Positions 16,831 through 24,671 of a stretch of DNA of 64,000 bases are shown piece by piece. The stretch covers positions 48,486-112,485 of the forward strand of contig CAXMMT010000078.1 of NCBI GenBank assembly GCA_964194555.1, given 5' to 3'. The DNA is from SZUA-217 sp964194555. GTDB taxonomy: Bacteria > Actinomycetota > Acidimicrobiia > Spongiisociales > ZC4RG35. The notes under the pieces were generated by a model, which saw only the letters and a program-made list of their open reading frames with translations, did no database searches and was not told the origin of the DNA. Each line of letters opens with the position of its first letter. The first letter of the stretch is position 1. Made by a program: the position numbers and the translations under genes.

Positions 16831-17283
16831 ATGACTTCGACCACGAAATGCACGGTGATTCTCCTGTCTCTCGTTCTGGCGGTATCCGCTTGTTCCGGGG
16901 CAACTCCAACCTCGGCTCTTCGCGAGGCTGGGATTGAAGTTGGTGGCGAGCCTCTGACTGTCTGGGTCGCCGACCAACCCATCGAGCGTCAGCAGGGCCT
17001 GATGGGGGTCGATCGGCTTCCTGGTGGCATAGACGGGATGCTCTTCGTCTACGAGTCGGAGCAGTCGACGACATTCTCCATGTTCAACACGCCAATGACC
17101 CTCGACATCTGGTGGTTCGATTCGGATGGCGTCCTTGTCGGATCGGCGGAGATGGAGCCGTGCTTTGCCAAGCCATGCACGTTCTACCGGTCACCGGGGC
17201 CGATTGAATCGGTGCTGGAGACTCCTCAAGGCAGGTACTACTTTCGGCCCGGCATGGGTCTCTCGACTATCGACAGCAGCTGA
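16831..17283 (+). CDS. DUF192-family lipoprotein
   Basis: 150 residues. The N-terminus is a lipoprotein signal with lipobox AVSAC (Cys at about 21). The remainder is DUF192: VWVADQPIERQQGLMGVDRLP, GMLFVYESEQSTTFSMFNTPMTLDIWWFDSDG, and a C-terminal ETPQGRYYF strand. The family is of unknown biochemical function and is often exported. It lies 12 bp after nfo and just before the ribosomal protein operon leader; the three upstream genes are coupled so it may be the last gene of the pyrE transcript. Confidence 0.87.
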   Translation: MTSTTKCTVILLSLVLAVSACSGATPTSALREAGIEVGGEPLTVWVADQPIERQQGLMGVDRLPGGIDGMLFVYESEQSTTFSMFNTPMTLDIWWFDSDGVLVGSAEMEPCFAKPCTFYRSPGPIESVLETPQGRYYFRPGMGLSTIDSS

Positions 17284-17304
17284 CGTCGTCTACCATTTAG
17301 CGCT

Positions 17305-17331
17305 GCACCGGCGTCTCGCGCCGCACGGTGC
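17305..17331 (+). promoter_or_regulatory. Candidate S6:S18-binding leader hairpin upstream of rpsF
   Basis: In the 110-bp leader of rpsF, GCACCG (17305-17310) pairs with CGGTGC (17326-17331) and GCG (17311-17313) pairs with CGC (17319-17321), closing a 5-base loop. An asymmetric 4-base bulge on the 3' side places CCG at 17321-17323. The known S6:S18 autoregulatory RNA upstream of bacterial rpsF operons presents a CCG in such a bulge, which mimics the S18 site on 16S rRNA. A TACCAT at 17291-17296 could be the -10 element, putting transcription start right before the hairpin. This is a structural match by eye. Confidence 0.5.
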
Positions 17332-17393
17332 GACGAAACCCCTGCTCCATCATGTTGGTGGGGCCTTCCGACCGGATGTCCATAGGAGGTCAC

Positions 17394-17681
17394 ATGCGCG
17401 GTTATGAGATAATGACGATTCATCGGCCAGATCTGACCGAAGACGACGTCGAGGCCAAGATCACCGAACTCGAGTCGTATCTCTCAGACAGCGGTGCCAC
17501 AGTCACCAAACGCGATATCTGGGGCAAACGCAGATTCGCCTACAAGATCGACCACATGTCAGAAGGCTTCTACTCGGTGCTTTCCGTTCAGGCCGAGCCC
17601 GGCGCCGTTGACTCGATCGACCGAATGCTCACCCTCACCGATGAGGTCGTGAGGCACAAGATCGTTCGTCCGGGCGAATAG
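17394..17681 (+). CDS. rpsF: 30S ribosomal protein bS6
   Basis: 95 residues from ATG 17394, with AGGAGG 5 nt upstream. The bS6 fold is evident from MRGYEIMTIHRPDLTE, the WGKRRFAYKI strand and GFYSVL. It binds 16S rRNA together with bS18 in the platform of the small subunit. It heads the conserved rpsF-ssb-rpsR-rplI cluster, and a possible S6:S18 feedback site lies in its leader. The in-frame extension to 17328 has no ribosome site and is rejected. Confidence 0.97.
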   Translation: MRGYEIMTIHRPDLTEDDVEAKITELESYLSDSGATVTKRDIWGKRRFAYKIDHMSEGFYSVLSVQAEPGAVDSIDRMLTLTDEVVRHKIVRPGE

Positions 17682-17744
17682 CACTGGATTCCGTCCCACC
17701 GGCACGGCATAGTCGAGTGTGAGACAGGAATAGAGGAGAAACAG

Positions 17745-18197
17745 ATGTCAAATAACGTCACTCTCATCGGCAACCTCGTCGATGACCCAGAACTCCGGTT
17801 CACCCCGTCGGGTGTCGCCATGGCAAAGATCCGAATGGCCGTCAACCGTCGCTGGCGCGGTCAGGACGGCGAATGGCAGGAGAGCACCAGCTTTTTCACT
17901 GGGACCATCTGGCGCGAACAGGCCGAGCAGGTGGCCGAGTCGCTGCAGAAGGGGGCGAGGGTGATCGTGAGCGGTCGTCTCGAGCAGCGGAGCTGGGAGA
18001 CCCAGGAAGGCGATAAGCGCTCCGTTGTGGAGATTCAGATCGACGAGATCGGGCCGTCACTGCGCTGGGCCACTGCCACTGTCAATAAGACCCAGCGTCA
18101 GGGGGGCGACTGGTCAAACGACAAGAAGTCCGACAGCACGCCGGCGACGACGCCCGTGGCCCGTGATGACTTTGGGCCCGATGAAGCACCTTTCTAG
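17745..18197 (+). CDS. ssb: Single-stranded DNA-binding protein
   Basis: 150 residues, ATG start with a GAGG-type site. N-terminal OB fold (NNVTLIGNLVDDPELRFTPSG, then WRGQDGEWQESTSFF and ARVIVSGRLEQRSWET), a disordered Gly/Ser/Thr-rich tail and the acidic tip DEAPF, the conserved docking peptide for repair and replication partners. Located between rpsF and rpsR as in most bacteria. Confidence 0.97.
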   Translation: MSNNVTLIGNLVDDPELRFTPSGVAMAKIRMAVNRRWRGQDGEWQESTSFFTGTIWREQAEQVAESLQKGARVIVSGRLEQRSWETQEGDKRSVVEIQIDEIGPSLRWATATVNKTQRQGGDWSNDKKSDSTPATTPVARDDFGPDEAPF

Positions 18198-18208
18198 GAG
18201 ACTATTCA

Positions 18209-18481
18209 ATGCCACGTAAGAACAAGAGAGCCCCGCGGGCAACCAGAGGGGGTCGACGCGAGACCTATCGTAGGGGCAAACCGAAGCCTTGCGCCGTCTG
18301 TGCTCAGGGTGGTGCTCTCGATTGGAAGGACGCGTCGTTTCTGCGCAAGTTCGTCTCGGATCGAGGAAAGATCCGCAGTCGCCGCGTGTCGGGTCTGTGC
18401 CCGCGTGATCAGCGCAGAGTGGCCACGGCCGTCAAGAACGCTCGCGAGATGGCACTTCTCCCCTATGTAGGCACTCGATGA
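18209..18481 (+). CDS. rpsR: 30S ribosomal protein bS18 (zinc-binding type)
   Basis: 90 residues, 11 bp after ssb, with AGGAGA upstream. Conserved core FLRKFVSDRGKIRSRRVSGLCPRDQRRVATAVKNAREMALLPY. It keeps cysteines as CAVC near residue 28 and a later C in GLCPRD, so it is the zinc-containing C+ form; actinobacteria often carry an additional zinc-free paralogue elsewhere. It partners bS6 on 16S rRNA and in autoregulation. The stop overlaps the rplI start (ATGA). Confidence 0.97.
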   Translation: MPRKNKRAPRATRGGRRETYRRGKPKPCAVCAQGGALDWKDASFLRKFVSDRGKIRSRRVSGLCPRDQRRVATAVKNAREMALLPYVGTR

Positions 18482-18924
18482 AGCTGATTCTCACGTCTGA
18501 CGTGGTGGATCTGGGCAAGCGCGGCGATGTTGTCGACGTTGCCGACGGATTCGCCCGCAACTATCTGCTGCCACGGAAGTACGCCATCAAGGCAAACGAT
18601 GGCGCCCTTGCGGCGGCTGAGAACATCCGCGAGACCCGTCTTGCAACCGAGCGCAAGGCGAAGGATCTCGCAGAGGCGATAGCCACCCAGCTCGTGGGTA
18701 GCCGTGTGGTTCTCGCGGCCCAGGCGGGCGACGAGGGCCAGCTCTACGGGTCGGTTTCGGTCGCCGATGTCGTTGAGGGCATCAAGCGTTTCACCGGTAT
18801 CGAGTTGGAGAAGAGTCAGGTTGAGATGGACGAGTCGATCAAGGCGATCGGTCTCCACGAGATCCAGATAAAGGTCCACACCGAGGTGGAGTTCCCTCTC
18901 ACCCTCGACATCATTCCGGCCTGA
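18478..18924 (+). CDS. rplI: 50S ribosomal protein bL9
   Basis: 148 residues from ATG 18478, overlapping the rpsR stop by 4 nt. Typical start MKLILTSDVVDLGKRGDVVDVADGFARNYLLPRKYA, a long connecting helix, and the C-terminal domain (GQLYGSVSVADVVEGI). bL9 binds 23S rRNA at the L1 stalk base and helps keep reading frame. Last gene of the cluster; dnaB follows after 216 bp. Confidence 0.97.
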   Translation: MKLILTSDVVDLGKRGDVVDVADGFARNYLLPRKYAIKANDGALAAAENIRETRLATERKAKDLAEAIATQLVGSRVVLAAQAGDEGQLYGSVSVADVVEGIKRFTGIELEKSQVEMDESIKAIGLHEIQIKVHTEVEFPLTLDIIPA

Positions 18925-19140
18925 TCCACTCGATCTAGTCACAAGTTTCGCGGTTGACTGTCAATCTCTTCCACCGCGAAAAACAATCATCGCTTTGAGT
19001 TGGGGTGAGGTGTGCGGTGGTCTATGTTCGGTCCACTTCCCCCGCTGAAGGCGGTTTCCACTTCCCCGTCCGGCGGGGTCTTGCGCGTCGAGACCCAAAT
19101 CTGTCGGTGGCATGTGGCATCTTGTTTGGAGAGGACGTAA
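18925..19140 (+). promoter_or_regulatory. rplI-dnaB intergenic region with weak terminator-like hairpin
   Basis: The 216-bp spacer carries CCCCG-TCCGG-CGGGG (19064-19078) followed by TCTT, a short GC hairpin that might end the ribosomal operon transcript. dnaB has GGAGAGGA about 6 nt before its ATG. No clear -35/-10 pair was found; TTGACT at 18953 lacks a partner at normal spacing. Confidence 0.35.
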
Positions 19141-20493
19141 ATGACTGGAATGACCGAACAAAGCGAGTTGCGGCCTGGTTACCGCAATCCTCCCCACTCG
19201 CGTGAGGCAGAGGAGTCGATCATCGGGGCTTTGCTCCTCTCTGTGGACGCGGTCAATGACGTCATGGATCACATTCATCCAGAGGACTTCTACGTGCCGG
19301 CGCACCAGGCCATCTTCGAGGGCATGCGAGAGCTCTTCGACTCCAATCAGGCGATCGATGCCGTCACCGTCTCCGAGGTCTTGCGACGGCATGGCGAGCT
19401 GGAGAAGGTTGGCGGGGTTCAATACCTGGCGCGTCTGGTTGACATCGTTCCCTCAACCTCCAACATCTCCTATTACGCGGGAATAGTCGAGGAGCACGCC
19501 AAACGACGCGAGTTGATCCGTGCCGGAGCCTCGGTCACCGATGTGGCTTTCAACCTCGACGAGGAGATCGCCATGGTGCTCGACCGGGCAGAGCAGGCTG
19601 TGCTCGGTGTCGCCGAGAGACGCTCTTCGCAGACTCTTGTCGAAGTGGGACCGATGCTGAGCGATGTCCTCGAGCAGATCGAGTTGATGGAGCAAAGAGG
19701 AAGTGAGCTCACCGGGCTGGCCACCGGCTACATGGATCTCGACCGGAAACTGGCTGGTCTTCAACCGGCCAACCTCATTGTCGTGGCATCGAGGCCGGGC
19801 ATGGGGAAGAGCTCGTTGGCCCTGGGTATCGCGATCAATGTGGCCGCTCAGGACGAGTCCGTGGCGATTTTTTCCCTGGAAATGTCGAAGGAGGAACTGG
19901 TCCAGAGGATCCTGTCTTCTGTGGGGAAGGTCGACTCGATGAAACTCCGAGCGGGTCAATTGGGCCCGCTCTGGCAAAGGGTGGTCGATGCCGCAGGGAG
20001 AATGTACAAAGCGCCTATCTACATCGATGACTCCCCTGTGGTCACGGTCACCGACATCCGGGCCAAGTGCCGTCGGCTAAAGCGAAGGAAGGGACTCTCC
20101 CTTGTCGTGGTCGACTATTTGCAATTGATGGAGTCGTCCAAGCGAGAAAATCGCCAACAAGAGATTTCGGAGATCACCAGGAATCTCAAGAACCTCGCCA
20201 GAGAGCTCGGAGTTCCGATCATCGCGTTGTCTCAGTTGAACCGGTCACTGGAGCAGAGGGAGGATAAGCGCCCACGGCTTGCCGACCTCCGGGAGTCCGG
20301 GGCGATCGAGCAGGATGCCGACGTGGTGATGTTCATCTACCGCCACGAGTACTACCACCCCGAGGATCAAGAGAAGAGGGGAATAGCCGAGGTGATCGTC
20401 GCCAAGCACCGCGCCGGTTCGACGGGTCCGGTGGAGATGACGTTTCAACCCGAGTTCACTCGGTTCGCCAACCTGGGTCGTGACGTCAGCTGA
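19141..20493 (+). CDS. dnaB: Replicative DNA helicase
   Basis: 450 residues, ATG start with GGAGAGGA upstream. N-terminal domain begins HSREAEESIIGALLLS; the RecA core has Walker A ASRPGMGKSSLA, FSLEMSKEELVQRIL, Walker B LVVVDYLQLM, and the C-terminal DLRESGAIEQDADVVMFIYR and KHRAGSTGPV. DnaB is the ring helicase at the replication fork. Many actinobacterial dnaB genes carry an intein in the P-loop or the DLRESG region; both sites are uninterrupted here. Confidence 0.97.
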   Translation: MTGMTEQSELRPGYRNPPHSREAEESIIGALLLSVDAVNDVMDHIHPEDFYVPAHQAIFEGMRELFDSNQAIDAVTVSEVLRRHGELEKVGGVQYLARLVDIVPSTSNISYYAGIVEEHAKRRELIRAGASVTDVAFNLDEEIAMVLDRAEQAVLGVAERRSSQTLVEVGPMLSDVLEQIELMEQRGSELTGLATGYMDLDRKLAGLQPANLIVVASRPGMGKSSLALGIAINVAAQDESVAIFSLEMSKEELVQRILSSVGKVDSMKLRAGQLGPLWQRVVDAAGRMYKAPIYIDDSPVVTVTDIRAKCRRLKRRKGLSLVVVDYLQLMESSKRENRQQEISEITRNLKNLARELGVPIIALSQLNRSLEQREDKRPRLADLRESGAIEQDADVVMFIYRHEYYHPEDQEKRGIAEVIVAKHRAGSTGPVEMTFQPEFTRFANLGRDVS

Positions 20494-20501
20494 CTTCCTT
20501 C

Positions 20502-20548
20502 TTGACATGACTAACACCCTTAGTTAGAATAACTAAGATCATTAGTCA
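20502..20548 (+). promoter_or_regulatory. Near-consensus sigma-70-type promoter overlaid by a double TetR operator
   Basis: TTGACA (20502-20507), a 17-bp spacer, and TAGAAT (20525-20530) form a near-consensus promoter. Superimposed are four half-sites: TGACTAA (20508-20514), TTAGTTA (20520-20526), TAACTAA (20530-20536), TTAGTCA (20542-20548). They make two 19-bp dyads of form TRACTAA-N5-TTAGTYA, at 20508-20526 and 20530-20548, 22 bp centre to centre, and the whole array is itself symmetric about 20528. This would let two repressor dimers cover the spacer, -10 and start. The TetR gene two genes down is the obvious ligand; GAGGAGGA precedes the first gene. Confidence 0.75.
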
Positions 20549-20569
20549 CAACTATCGAGGAGGATCACA

Positions 20570-21088
20570 ATGACTTCTTCTGATCGTCGATCAGATTCGT
20601 TTCTTCGGGCGTCGCTTTTGGGCAGTGCCAGAGGTGTTCACCCAAGGCGTCTCGTTACCGAGATAGAGATCGACGCGAGTTCCGACGCCGTGTGGGATGT
20701 GCTGACCGACCTGTCCGAGTATCAAGACTGGAACCCGTTCGTTGTGGCCGGATCGGGTGAGGTGGCCGTTGGTGAGCAAATCGAGATCCGCATGAGGCAG
20801 TCGGAAGGCAGCGACACGACGTTCAAGCCGATTGTGACCGAGGCGACTTCACCGAGCACCTTCGAGTGGTTGGGGCGCCTCGCCATACCCGGGTTGTTTT
20901 CGGGTCGCCATCGATTTGATCTCCTGTCCAGTGAGACCGGGACGCGAGTTGTCCACTCAGAGGAATTCAGCGGTGTGCTGGTCCCGCTGCTGTGGAATTC
21001 CCTCGATCGCAAGACAAGAGGAGGGTTTGAGGCCATGAATGTGGCAATGAAGGAGCGGGTTGAGGCGAGGACGCCTCCGATCGTCTGA
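20570..21088 (+). CDS. SRPBCC (START/Bet v 1-like) domain protein
   Basis: 172 residues from ATG 20570 with GAGGAGGA ahead. After a basic 30-residue N-terminus comes a SRPBCC fold: VTEIEIDASSDAVWDVLTDLSEYQDWNPFV, the typical opening of polyketide cyclase/dehydrase-like proteins, then strands ending EEFSGVLVPLLWNSLDRKTRGGFEAMN. Members bind small hydrophobic ligands in a deep cavity. It is translationally coupled to the TetR gene (TGATG). The ligand of this protein may be the inducer or a target of the regulator; that is inference. Confidence 0.85.
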   Translation: MTSSDRRSDSFLRASLLGSARGVHPRRLVTEIEIDASSDAVWDVLTDLSEYQDWNPFVVAGSGEVAVGEQIEIRMRQSEGSDTTFKPIVTEATSPSTFEWLGRLAIPGLFSGRHRFDLLSSETGTRVVHSEEFSGVLVPLLWNSLDRKTRGGFEAMNVAMKERVEARTPPIV

Positions 21089-21669
21089 TGGGTCGAAAAG
21101 CGGGGATCACGCTCGAAGACGTTGTGGAGACGGCAGCGACCATTGCTGATAGTCATGGGCTCGAAGCCGCCACACTCACCGCAGTCGCCGGTGAGCTTGG
21201 CATCAAGACGCCTTCTCTCTACAACCACGTCAAAGGGATCTCCGGGATGAGAAGACTCCTGGCCGTTCACGGCTCGCAGCTGCTGCTGAGAACGTTCGAA
21301 GAGGCAATTGGAGACCTAGAAGGAGCTGAGGCTCTTCGATCCATAGCCCAAGCCGATCGGCAGTTCGCCCGCGATCACCGTGGGCTCTACGACTCCTTCC
21401 TACCGGCTCCCAAACCCGACGAAGACGCTGAACTGTATGAAGCGATGGCCGAACCGGTGTTTCTGGTTGCACACGTGCTGTTGGACATGGGGATTCCCCA
21501 GAGTGAGGCGATTCATCTGATCCGAGCCCTGCGGGCGCTGTTGCATGGATTTCTCGACCTCGAAGCGAAGGAAGGCTTCGGAATGCCGATAGGGATCGAT
21601 GCGAGTTTCGATGCTTCTGTCGACCTGATCATCGCAGGTATCGAGACAGCCGCGGCAAACTCCAAGTAG
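21088..21669 (+). CDS. TetR-family transcriptional regulator
   Basis: 193 residues from ATG 21088, overlapping the previous stop by one base. N-terminal helix-turn-helix: ITLEDVVETAATIADSHGLEAATLTAVAGELGIKTPSLYNHVKG. The C-terminal domain (DLIIAGIETAA end, WHG-like ligand region) is typical of regulators tied to acyl or aromatic ligands. Probably represses its own operon through the double operator at 20508-20548. A strong hairpin follows immediately after the stop. Confidence 0.92.
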   Translation: MGRKAGITLEDVVETAATIADSHGLEAATLTAVAGELGIKTPSLYNHVKGISGMRRLLAVHGSQLLLRTFEEAIGDLEGAEALRSIAQADRQFARDHRGLYDSFLPAPKPDEDAELYEAMAEPVFLVAHVLLDMGIPQSEAIHLIRALRALLHGFLDLEAKEGFGMPIGIDASFDASVDLIIAGIETAAANSK

Positions 21670-21673
21670 ACGA

Positions 21674-21695
21674 GCGGCAACCAGAAGGTTGCCGC
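21674..21695 (+). terminator. Stem-loop terminator after the TetR gene
   Basis: GCGGCAACC and GGTTGCCGC form a perfect 9-bp stem around the tetraloop AGAA, starting 4 bp after the TAG stop. No T-run follows, as is common in high-GC Actinobacteria. Confidence 0.6.
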
Positions 21696-21843
21696 TGGAG
21701 GGGTTCGTCGCTTGCCCGTGGAGCAAAAAGCTCCCGAGGGGGACTCGTTACGGGCAGGGACTCACTCAGTCCTCAGTTTGCCCACTCGGAGTGGTGAATG
21801 TGGCCCTGATGGCACACATTGAGAATATGCACAGACGCGCTAG

Positions 21844-22419
21844 TTACCTTTCCGATGAGTCGAAGTCTCGATGGGATCGACTCGCAGTCGGGCCCGATTG
21901 GCCCTGATACTTGGACCCGAGCTCCGGGGATCCATAGGGGAACTCCGCCGCGGTGGTCATCTGATAGAAGCTGATCTGCCCGATCTTCATGCCGTGGTAG
22001 ATGGCGATGGGCAGCGTGGCGACGTTGGAGAGCTCCAGAGTGATGTGGCCTTCGAATCCGGGGTCGATGAATCCGGCCGTGGAGTGGATGAGGAGCCCAA
22101 GCCGGCCCAGGGAGGATTTGCCTTCGAGTCTTGCAACGACGTCGTTGCCCAGCTTGATCCGCTCAAGAGTCGATCCGAGCACGAACTCGCCTGGATGCAA
22201 CATGAAAGGCTCGTCCTCGCCCATTTGGACGAGTTGGGTCAGGTCATCCTGTGGCGAACGGGGATCGATTTTCGAGTAGCGGTGATTCACAAAGACCCTG
22301 AACCCGTTTCCAACCCGGAGGTCGACCGAGGATGGCTGTACGAAGGCCGGCTCGTAGGGGTCGATGACTATCGAACCGCTCTCGATGGCGTCGCGGATGG
22401 ATCGGTCGGAGAAGATCAT
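21844..22419 (-). CDS. dcd: dCTP deaminase
   Basis: 191 residues from ATG 22419 (MIFSDRSIRDAIESG is the canonical start); a longer frame to 22497 is rejected because its extra residues do not match the family. Motifs: QPSSVDLRVGN, HPGEFVLGSTLE, LEGKSSLGRLGLLIHSTAGFIDPGFEGHITLELSN, and the C-terminal KYQGQSGPT. The GKSS and HSTAGFIDPGF regions contain the active site. Actinobacterial enzymes are often bifunctional, giving dUMP directly. No ribosome site precedes the start, so translation may be leaderless. Confidence 0.96.
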   Translation of the reverse strand: MIFSDRSIRDAIESGSIVIDPYEPAFVQPSSVDLRVGNGFRVFVNHRYSKIDPRSPQDDLTQLVQMGEDEPFMLHPGEFVLGSTLERIKLGNDVVARLEGKSSLGRLGLLIHSTAGFIDPGFEGHITLELSNVATLPIAIYHGMKIGQISFYQMTTAAEFPYGSPELGSKYQGQSGPTASRSHRDFDSSER

Positions 22420-22517
22420 CGGACGGGCATGGTAGGTGTCACCCACAAGAACGGCCATCGCCGCCACCAGAAGCGAACCTGAGGAAACCGCCCCCATATA
22501 CGGGCGTAACTACCTCA

Positions 22518-22549
22518 GGTTCGGGTGACGGCTGGTTCGGGTGACGGCT
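22518..22549. repeat. Two tandem copies of a 16-bp unit upstream of dcd
   Basis: GGTTCGGGTGACGGCT occurs twice without spacing (22518-22533 and 22534-22549) between dcd and the tRNA gene. The tRNA 3' flank carries a related GGGTGACGGGA stretch, so slippage or duplication near the tRNA end is one explanation. Confidence 0.7.
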
Positions 22550-22562
22550 GGAGCGGTCGACG

Positions 22563-22636
22563 TGGAGCGGGTGACGGGAATCGGACCCGCGTCCCGAGCT
22601 TGGGAAGCTCGTGTTCTACCATTGAACTACACCCGC
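22563..22636 (-). tRNA. tRNA-Gly (anticodon CCC)
   Basis: Read on the minus strand the cloverleaf is complete: acceptor GCGGGTG pairs with CACCCGC, D-arm GTTC/GAAC, anticodon arm CGAGC-TTCCCAA-GCTCG giving anticodon CCC for GGG codons, and a T-arm closing on TCCGATT. The 3' CCA is encoded (22563-22565). 74 nt with CCA. Confidence 0.97.
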
Positions 22637-22765
22637 TGAGAGCCCAGAATAGCCCACACTCCACTCTCGGCTATCTGCTCGACCGTACGACTGTCGATGG
22701 TGGTTGTTCGTCTTGGGTCGGCTAAGTTCTCCGTTGCTCCCAATTCTTCGAGAAACGAGAAACTC

Positions 22766-23518
22766 ATGAAAACCGATCGTCCTACCTGGCTACTGGTCAC
22801 CGTGTTGCTGGCCTTGTCGTTGGCCGCTTGCGGCGTTACTTTGCCTGTCGAGCCGACAGAAGTTCCCCCTGGGACTGAGGCTCCAGAAACGACGGATGCC
22901 CCTGCGACCACCGAGGCCCCTCCGACGAGCGAGGCTCCCGCTGAGGACGAGAGTGAAACCAACTGGCCGTTGCTGATCGGACTGTTTCTCCTGGCCTTCT
23001 TGCTGATAGGCATGATCATGGGCCGGTCGCGGAAGAAGGCTGCCGTTCCGGTTCCTGTCTCCGCAGAGAGGACATTCAAGGAATATGTCCGTGATGGGTA
23101 CAGCGAGGCTCGTTGGCTGCTCGACGGGCTTACCGACGAGTTGGCGATATGGCGAGGAAACGCCCTCCACGACCACCGAACCGAAGCGGACGACTCAGCA
23201 GGAACGGCGATGCTGGCGACATGGTCTCAGCTCGATGACCGAATGAATCAGGCCAAGGATGAGCTTTACCGGGCCGAGGCGGCTGCACCAGACCAGAACA
23301 CTGCTCAGACGATACGTGCCACGATCTCAGCCCTCGGGGAGACACGGACAGCGGTAGACGCGCGTGCCGAAGCCAGACTCAACACCAGGCAGATCGAGTC
23401 AGCCGATCAGACGGCTTTGGCCGAGGCCCGCGAACGGGAGCGACTTTCCTCGGCGAATCTGGCTGAAAAGCGCCAGAAGCTCAACGACGCGTTGCTCGGT
23501 CTCAGCGCCGTCGTCTAA
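22766..23518 (+). CDS. Lipoprotein with membrane helix and coiled-coil C-terminus, unknown function
   Basis: 250 residues from ATG 22766. Signal peptide with lipobox SLAAC (Cys about 22), a Thr/Pro/Glu-rich low-complexity stretch (about 29-65), a hydrophobic helix NWPLLIGLFLLAFLLIGMIMG (about 68-88, with a basic RSRKK after it) and a long Ala/Glu/Arg-rich helical region to the end. If the lipobox is used, the Cys is outside and the C-terminal coiled part is cytoplasmic. I do not recognise a family. Alone on the plus strand between the tRNA and a convergent small gene. Confidence 0.8.
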   Translation: MKTDRPTWLLVTVLLALSLAACGVTLPVEPTEVPPGTEAPETTDAPATTEAPPTSEAPAEDESETNWPLLIGLFLLAFLLIGMIMGRSRKKAAVPVPVSAERTFKEYVRDGYSEARWLLDGLTDELAIWRGNALHDHRTEADDSAGTAMLATWSQLDDRMNQAKDELYRAEAAAPDQNTAQTIRATISALGETRTAVDARAEARLNTRQIESADQTALAEARERERLSSANLAEKRQKLNDALLGLSAVV

Positions 23519-23570
23519 TCACTCCATGGAAGGCTCGAAAGCCGACTGGCGCGATCGGCCTGGCTAAGTG

Positions 23571-23798
23571 TTAGGTGAAGAGAGTTACCGCGCCCCAGAC
23601 ACTCAGAAGCAGTCCGACTGCTGACAGAAACACAACTCTCCCTGATCGATATTGGGCGTGTTCCACCCCTTTGGGGGCCTTGCCTTGACGGTGCTTCCAC
23701 CAGGCCAGCCCGTTTCCGATCAGCAGGGCCAGACCGAGACCGAGGATCAGCTCCGGCAAAAGGTTCTCGAAGTCGAGCAGGTCTCCCACGGTTGGCAC
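23571..23798 (-). CDS. Small two-helix membrane protein
   Basis: About 75 residues from GTG 23798 (GTG 23789 is an alternative). The protein begins VPTVGDLLDFENLLPE and has two hydrophobic helices separated by a short basic loop (WWKHRQGKAPKG), then RSGRVVFLSAVG into the second helix. The much longer frame upstream runs through the divergent homoserine kinase and is a shadow. 24 bp separate its start from that kinase. No family recognised, but pattern and codon use look real. Confidence 0.6.
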   Translation of the reverse strand: MPTVGDLLDFENLLPELILGLGLALLIGNGLAWWKHRQGKAPKGVEHAQYRSGRVVFLSAVGLLLSVWGAVTLFT

Positions 23799-23822
23799 GG
23801 TAACGCCGAATAGGCTGATTGC

Positions 23823-24671
23823 GTGAGCGAAATGGCTGTCGCCTCGGCACCGGCGACCACAGCGAACCTGGGCCCCGCGTTTGATTGCATCGGACTGGCC
23901 CTCAGTCCCCGATGCACAGTGCGTGCCCGTGAGGCCGACGAGTGGTCGGTGGAGCATGTGGGGGAGTTTCGACCCGGCCCGACGGACGGCGACGGTGTGC
24001 TTGCTGCCGCACGCCAGGTCGTTGGTGAGAGGCCGCTGTCGATAGTGGTCGACACAGAGGTCCCCATAGGCAAGGGACTGGGCTCCTCGGCGGCGGCCTA
24101 TGTCGCCGGGACAGCGGCGGCTCTTCGCGCAGTCGGCGAGGACGCCTCTCCAGATCGCGTGTTTCGCTTGGCGAAGGAGTTGGAGGGACACGACGATCAG
24201 GTGGGTGCAGCGGTTTATGGCGGTTTGGTCCTCATCCCGGCCGAGGGGCTCCCGATGAGACTCCCCTTCCATCCATCGTTGAGGCCGGTAGTTGCCGTGC
24301 CACCGACGCGCTTGCCCACATACAAGGCCCGGTCCATCCTTGCTGACGAGATACCCAGGGATGTTGTGATACGAAGTTTGGCAAGAGTCTCCTCGCTCAC
24401 GGTCGGACTCATCACCGGAGACCCCGGCATGCTCTCAGCCGCCCACGGCGATGAGATTCACGAGGCCCCGAGGGCTCACCTGAGTCCCGAAGTTGGTCAC
24501 CTGATGGACGTGGCACGACGGGCAGGCGCTCTTCACGTGGCTAGATCGGGAGCCGGACCTTCGGTCGTAGCGATCACCACGTTCGATACGGCCGATCGCG
24601 TGGCGGATGCCTTCCGCAGCGAGGGGGTCGGAGTCATCAACGAGTCCATGGACACCACCGGCTTGGTTTGA
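23823..24671 (+). CDS. thrB: Homoserine kinase (GHMP kinase family)
   Basis: 282 residues from GTG 23823; the ATG at 23832 is close by. The three GHMP motifs are present: APATTANLGPAFDCIGLAL at the N-terminus, the phosphate-binding PIGKGLGSSAAAYVAG, and the C-terminal ARSGAGPSVVAI. It phosphorylates L-homoserine in threonine synthesis. thrC and hom are not adjacent. Slightly shorter than usual (about 300). Confidence 0.92.
   Translation: MSEMAVASAPATTANLGPAFDCIGLALSPRCTVRAREADEWSVEHVGEFRPGPTDGDGVLAAARQVVGERPLSIVVDTEVPIGKGLGSSAAAYVAGTAAALRAVGEDASPDRVFRLAKELEGHDDQVGAAVYGGLVLIPAEGLPMRLPFHPSLRPVVAVPPTRLPTYKARSILADEIPRDVVIRSLARVSSLTVGLITGDPGMLSAAHGDEIHEAPRAHLSPEVGHLMDVARRAGALHVARSGAGPSVVAITTFDTADRVADAFRSEGVGVINESMDTTGLV

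Noticed and set aside
19141..20493. Intein in dnaB
   Set aside because: The usual insertion sites (P-loop and DLRESG region) are continuous and the protein has normal length.
22518..22549. CRISPR-like array
   Set aside because: Only two directly abutting 16-bp units, no spacers, no cas genes.
23571..24272. 233-codon version of the small membrane protein
   Set aside because: The extension lies antisense to thrB and is basic and disordered; only the last 75 residues look like a protein.
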